Shown here one piece after another: positions 13,709 through 15,238 of a stretch of DNA of 15,238 nt. How positions within the stretch are numbered: the first letter of the stretch is position 1; each line of letters starts with the position of its first letter. The stretch is taken from NCBI GenBank assembly GCA_003453735.1, contig DMNE01000540.1:19563-34800 (forward strand), read 5' to 3'. The stretch comes from Nitrospiraceae bacterium (GTDB taxonomy: Bacteria > Nitrospirota > Thermodesulfovibrionia > Thermodesulfovibrionales > UBA9159). The position numbers and the translations under genes are program-made. The notes under the pieces were generated by a model. The model did no database searches, was not told the DNA's origin, and saw nothing but the letters and a program-made list of their open reading frames with translations.

Positions 13709-15238
13709 TTATCCCTCCTTGATTGGTAGCTCAATGGTAAAAATGGTTCCTCTCGGCTGATTATCCCCGACCCTCAAATATCCCCTGTGCTCAGTGATGA
13801 TCCTGCTTGCGATTGCCAAGCCGAGACCCGTTCCACCGTTCTTTGTCGAGAAGTAGGGCAGGAAGAGTCTTTCCTTGTCTTCTTCCCTTATTCCCGGACC
13901 GTCATCAGCAACATCAATATTTACCCTGTTTGCTGCGATGTCAGTAAGCACTCTCACGGAAATATTTCCGCCTCCGTCCATTGCATGGATTGCATTGTCG
14001 AACAAGTTTATCAAAACTCGCTTAAATTGCTCTCCATCCATGTCTATGAGGGGTGTTCCCGGGGGTATGGCAACCGCGATTGCAAAATCCTTATAATCCC
14101 TATAGAGATTAACAACTTCATCTATTATACCAGCAATGGATGTCGGGGATTTTATGATCGCGGGCATCTTGCCGAACCTCGAAAATTCATCTACAAGGTT
14201 TCTCAAGCTGTCAACCTCCCTGATGATTGTCTTTGTCGATCTTTCAAAGACGTGCCCAAAATCCTTATCCTTCTGTTCCCACTTCTTCAACATCCTCTCT
14301 GTAGAGAGTCTAATCGGGGTAAGGGGATTCTTAATCTCGTGGGCAATCCTTCGTGCAACTTCCTGCCAAGCCAAAGCTCGTTGAGCTTTTATCACATCCG
14401 TCAGGTCATGGAAAACAACAAGGATTCCAAGGTAGTGAGAAACCGTATCCCTTAATCCCATGATAGAGACCCTCAGGAGCGTTCGCTTTCCCTTGATGTT
14501 TGCCCAGACCTCTTTCTCGACACTCCCAAGGGATCTCAATGTTATGCCGCGAATCAGCTCCTGCAAGGAATCGGATTTTATGCCGGAAAGTATCTCTCGG
14601 TAATTTTTTCCTAAGACATTCTCAGGCGTGACATTTAGGATCTCACATGCTGCCCTGTTGATAGTGATGCTCTTGCCGTCAGCATCGAGGGATATAACAC
14701 CACTCTGTATGTTCTCGAGGATGACTTCCATGCTGAGCCTCCTCCTGTCGGAATCACTATAAGCTTTCTGGAGTGATTCCTTCCCCTCTTTCAACTCCTT
14801 TACCATATGATTGAAGGAGTTTATGAGCAATCCTATCTCGTCCACCCGTTCTATGCTGATGTTCACATCAAGGTTTCCTGCTGCCACTTGGCCAGTTGCC
14901 TGAGCGAGATTCTGAATCGGTTCTGTAATACCCCTGGAAAGCCGGAGCGAAATCCAGAGAGCCATAAAGATAACAAGGAGAGTGAAAAATCCAAGGAGGA
15001 GGAGGAAATTCAGTTTGAGGGGTTGTTTCCATGCCTCAAGTTTTATGTAATCCTCATATGCACTCTTAATTTTTTCGACATTCCTCGTAATATCCGGGGG
15101 AATGCTGGATTCTACAATCAGAACACCCGACACCTTGTTTCCTAAGACATCGGGGACAACAGCCCGAACAATATCTCCCTCATCAGTTGACACAACTTCG
15201 GTCCCTTCCTTTCCCTCGAAAGCCTCTTTTATGACATC
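13709..15238 (-). CDS. ntrY: Sensor histidine kinase, NtrY-like (N terminus beyond the window)
   Basis: This is the membrane kinase partner of the NtrX-like regulator. The reading frame stays open to the right edge, so the N terminus, and any first membrane segment, is missing; 509 residues are visible. In fragment numbering: the end of an extracytoplasmic sensor region (1-75), a transmembrane segment rich in Leu and Phe (76-99), HAMP with its GITEPIQNLA start (about 103-112), a PAS domain (about 170-280), the phospho-acceptor His300 in the AHEIKNPLTPIRLS motif, and a HATPase domain with N415 (LFDNA), DDGPG (445-449) and GTGLGLA (469-475). The LTPIRLSTERM context and the HAMP-PAS-kinase order fit NtrY. 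An internal GTG at 15193 could be taken for a start, but the homologous sensor region continues upstream of it. No catalytic residue appears missing. Confidence 0.9.
   Translation of the reverse strand, partial: DVIKEAFEGKEGTEVVSTDEGDIVRAVVPDVLGNKVSGVLIVESSIPPDITRNVEKIKSAYEDYIKLEAWKQPLKLNFLLLLGFFTLLVIFMALWISLRLSRGITEPIQNLAQATGQVAAGNLDVNISIERVDEIGLLINSFNHMVKELKEGKESLQKAYSDSDRRRLSMEVILENIQSGVISLDADGKSITINRAACEILNVTPENVLGKNYREILSGIKSDSLQELIRGITLRSLGSVEKEVWANIKGKRTLLRVSIMGLRDTVSHYLGILVVFHDLTDVIKAQRALAWQEVARRIAHEIKNPLTPIRLSTERMLKKWEQKDKDFGHVFERSTKTIIREVDSLRNLVDEFSRFGKMPAIIKSPTSIAGIIDEVVNLYRDYKDFAIAVAIPPGTPLIDMDGEQFKRVLINLFDNAIHAMDGGGNISVRVLTDIAANRVNIDVADDGPGIREEDKERLFLPYFSTKNGGTGLGLAIASRIITEHRGYLRVGDNQPRGTIFTIELPIKEG

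Noticed and set aside
15191..15193. GTG at 15193 as the true start of the NtrY-like kinase
   Set aside because: The frame continues open to the window edge with sensor-domain-like sequence, and NtrY proteins need an N-terminal membrane segment that would lie upstream.

Overview
The window reads as chromosomal DNA from a Gram-negative bacterium. It carries a BamD-type outer-membrane lipoprotein, an NtrY/NtrX two-component pair and a sigma-54-type response regulator. The gene set and protein style (GyrA without an acidic tail, the radical SAM/DUF2344 fusion beside RNase G, a cysteine-motif LarE, NtrYX) suggest Nitrospirota or a deltaproteobacterial-type lineage. That placement is an impression from sequence style, not a computed phylogeny.

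Layout. (1) Positions 1-1620 hold a decayed insertion sequence: 13-bp inverted ends at about 155 and 1552, and a minus-strand DDE transposase broken by four apparent frameshifts and one stop. Its start region keeps a hairpin that would hide the ribosome binding site, and a promoter placed inside the hairpin's upstream arm. (2) Positions 1620-4182 hold gyrA (+) behind its own promoter and an upstream 8-bp dyad. (3) Positions 4207-5563 hold a minus-strand pair convergent with gyrA: a BamD-like TPR lipoprotein followed by an overlapping precorrin-2 dehydrogenase/ferrochelatase (siroheme) gene. (4) Positions 5627-12178 hold a plus-strand run divergent from that pair: a radical SAM/DUF2344 fusion, ribonuclease G (4-nt gap), larE (70-nt gap) and nadB (8-nt overlap with larE). 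(5) Positions 12213-15238 hold the minus-strand ntrY and ntrX genes, convergent with nadB. ntrY runs off the right edge and a 146-nt gap with a dyad and a candidate ntrX promoter separates the two.

How the genes work together. The radical SAM protein and RNase G form a tight pair, which suggests an RNA- or ribosome-related role for the uncharacterised partner. LarE (sulfur insertion for the nickel-pincer nucleotide) and NadB (first step of NAD synthesis) overlap, and the nickel-pincer cofactor is made from the NAD intermediate NaAD, so the overlap may reflect precursor supply. NtrY and NtrX are a membrane sensor kinase and its sigma-54 activator.

No wholly new multi-gene system is evident. 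The observations most worth following are the translational-control architecture of the IS remnant, the radical SAM/RNase G pair, the larE-nadB coupling and the dyads upstream of gyrA and ntrX.
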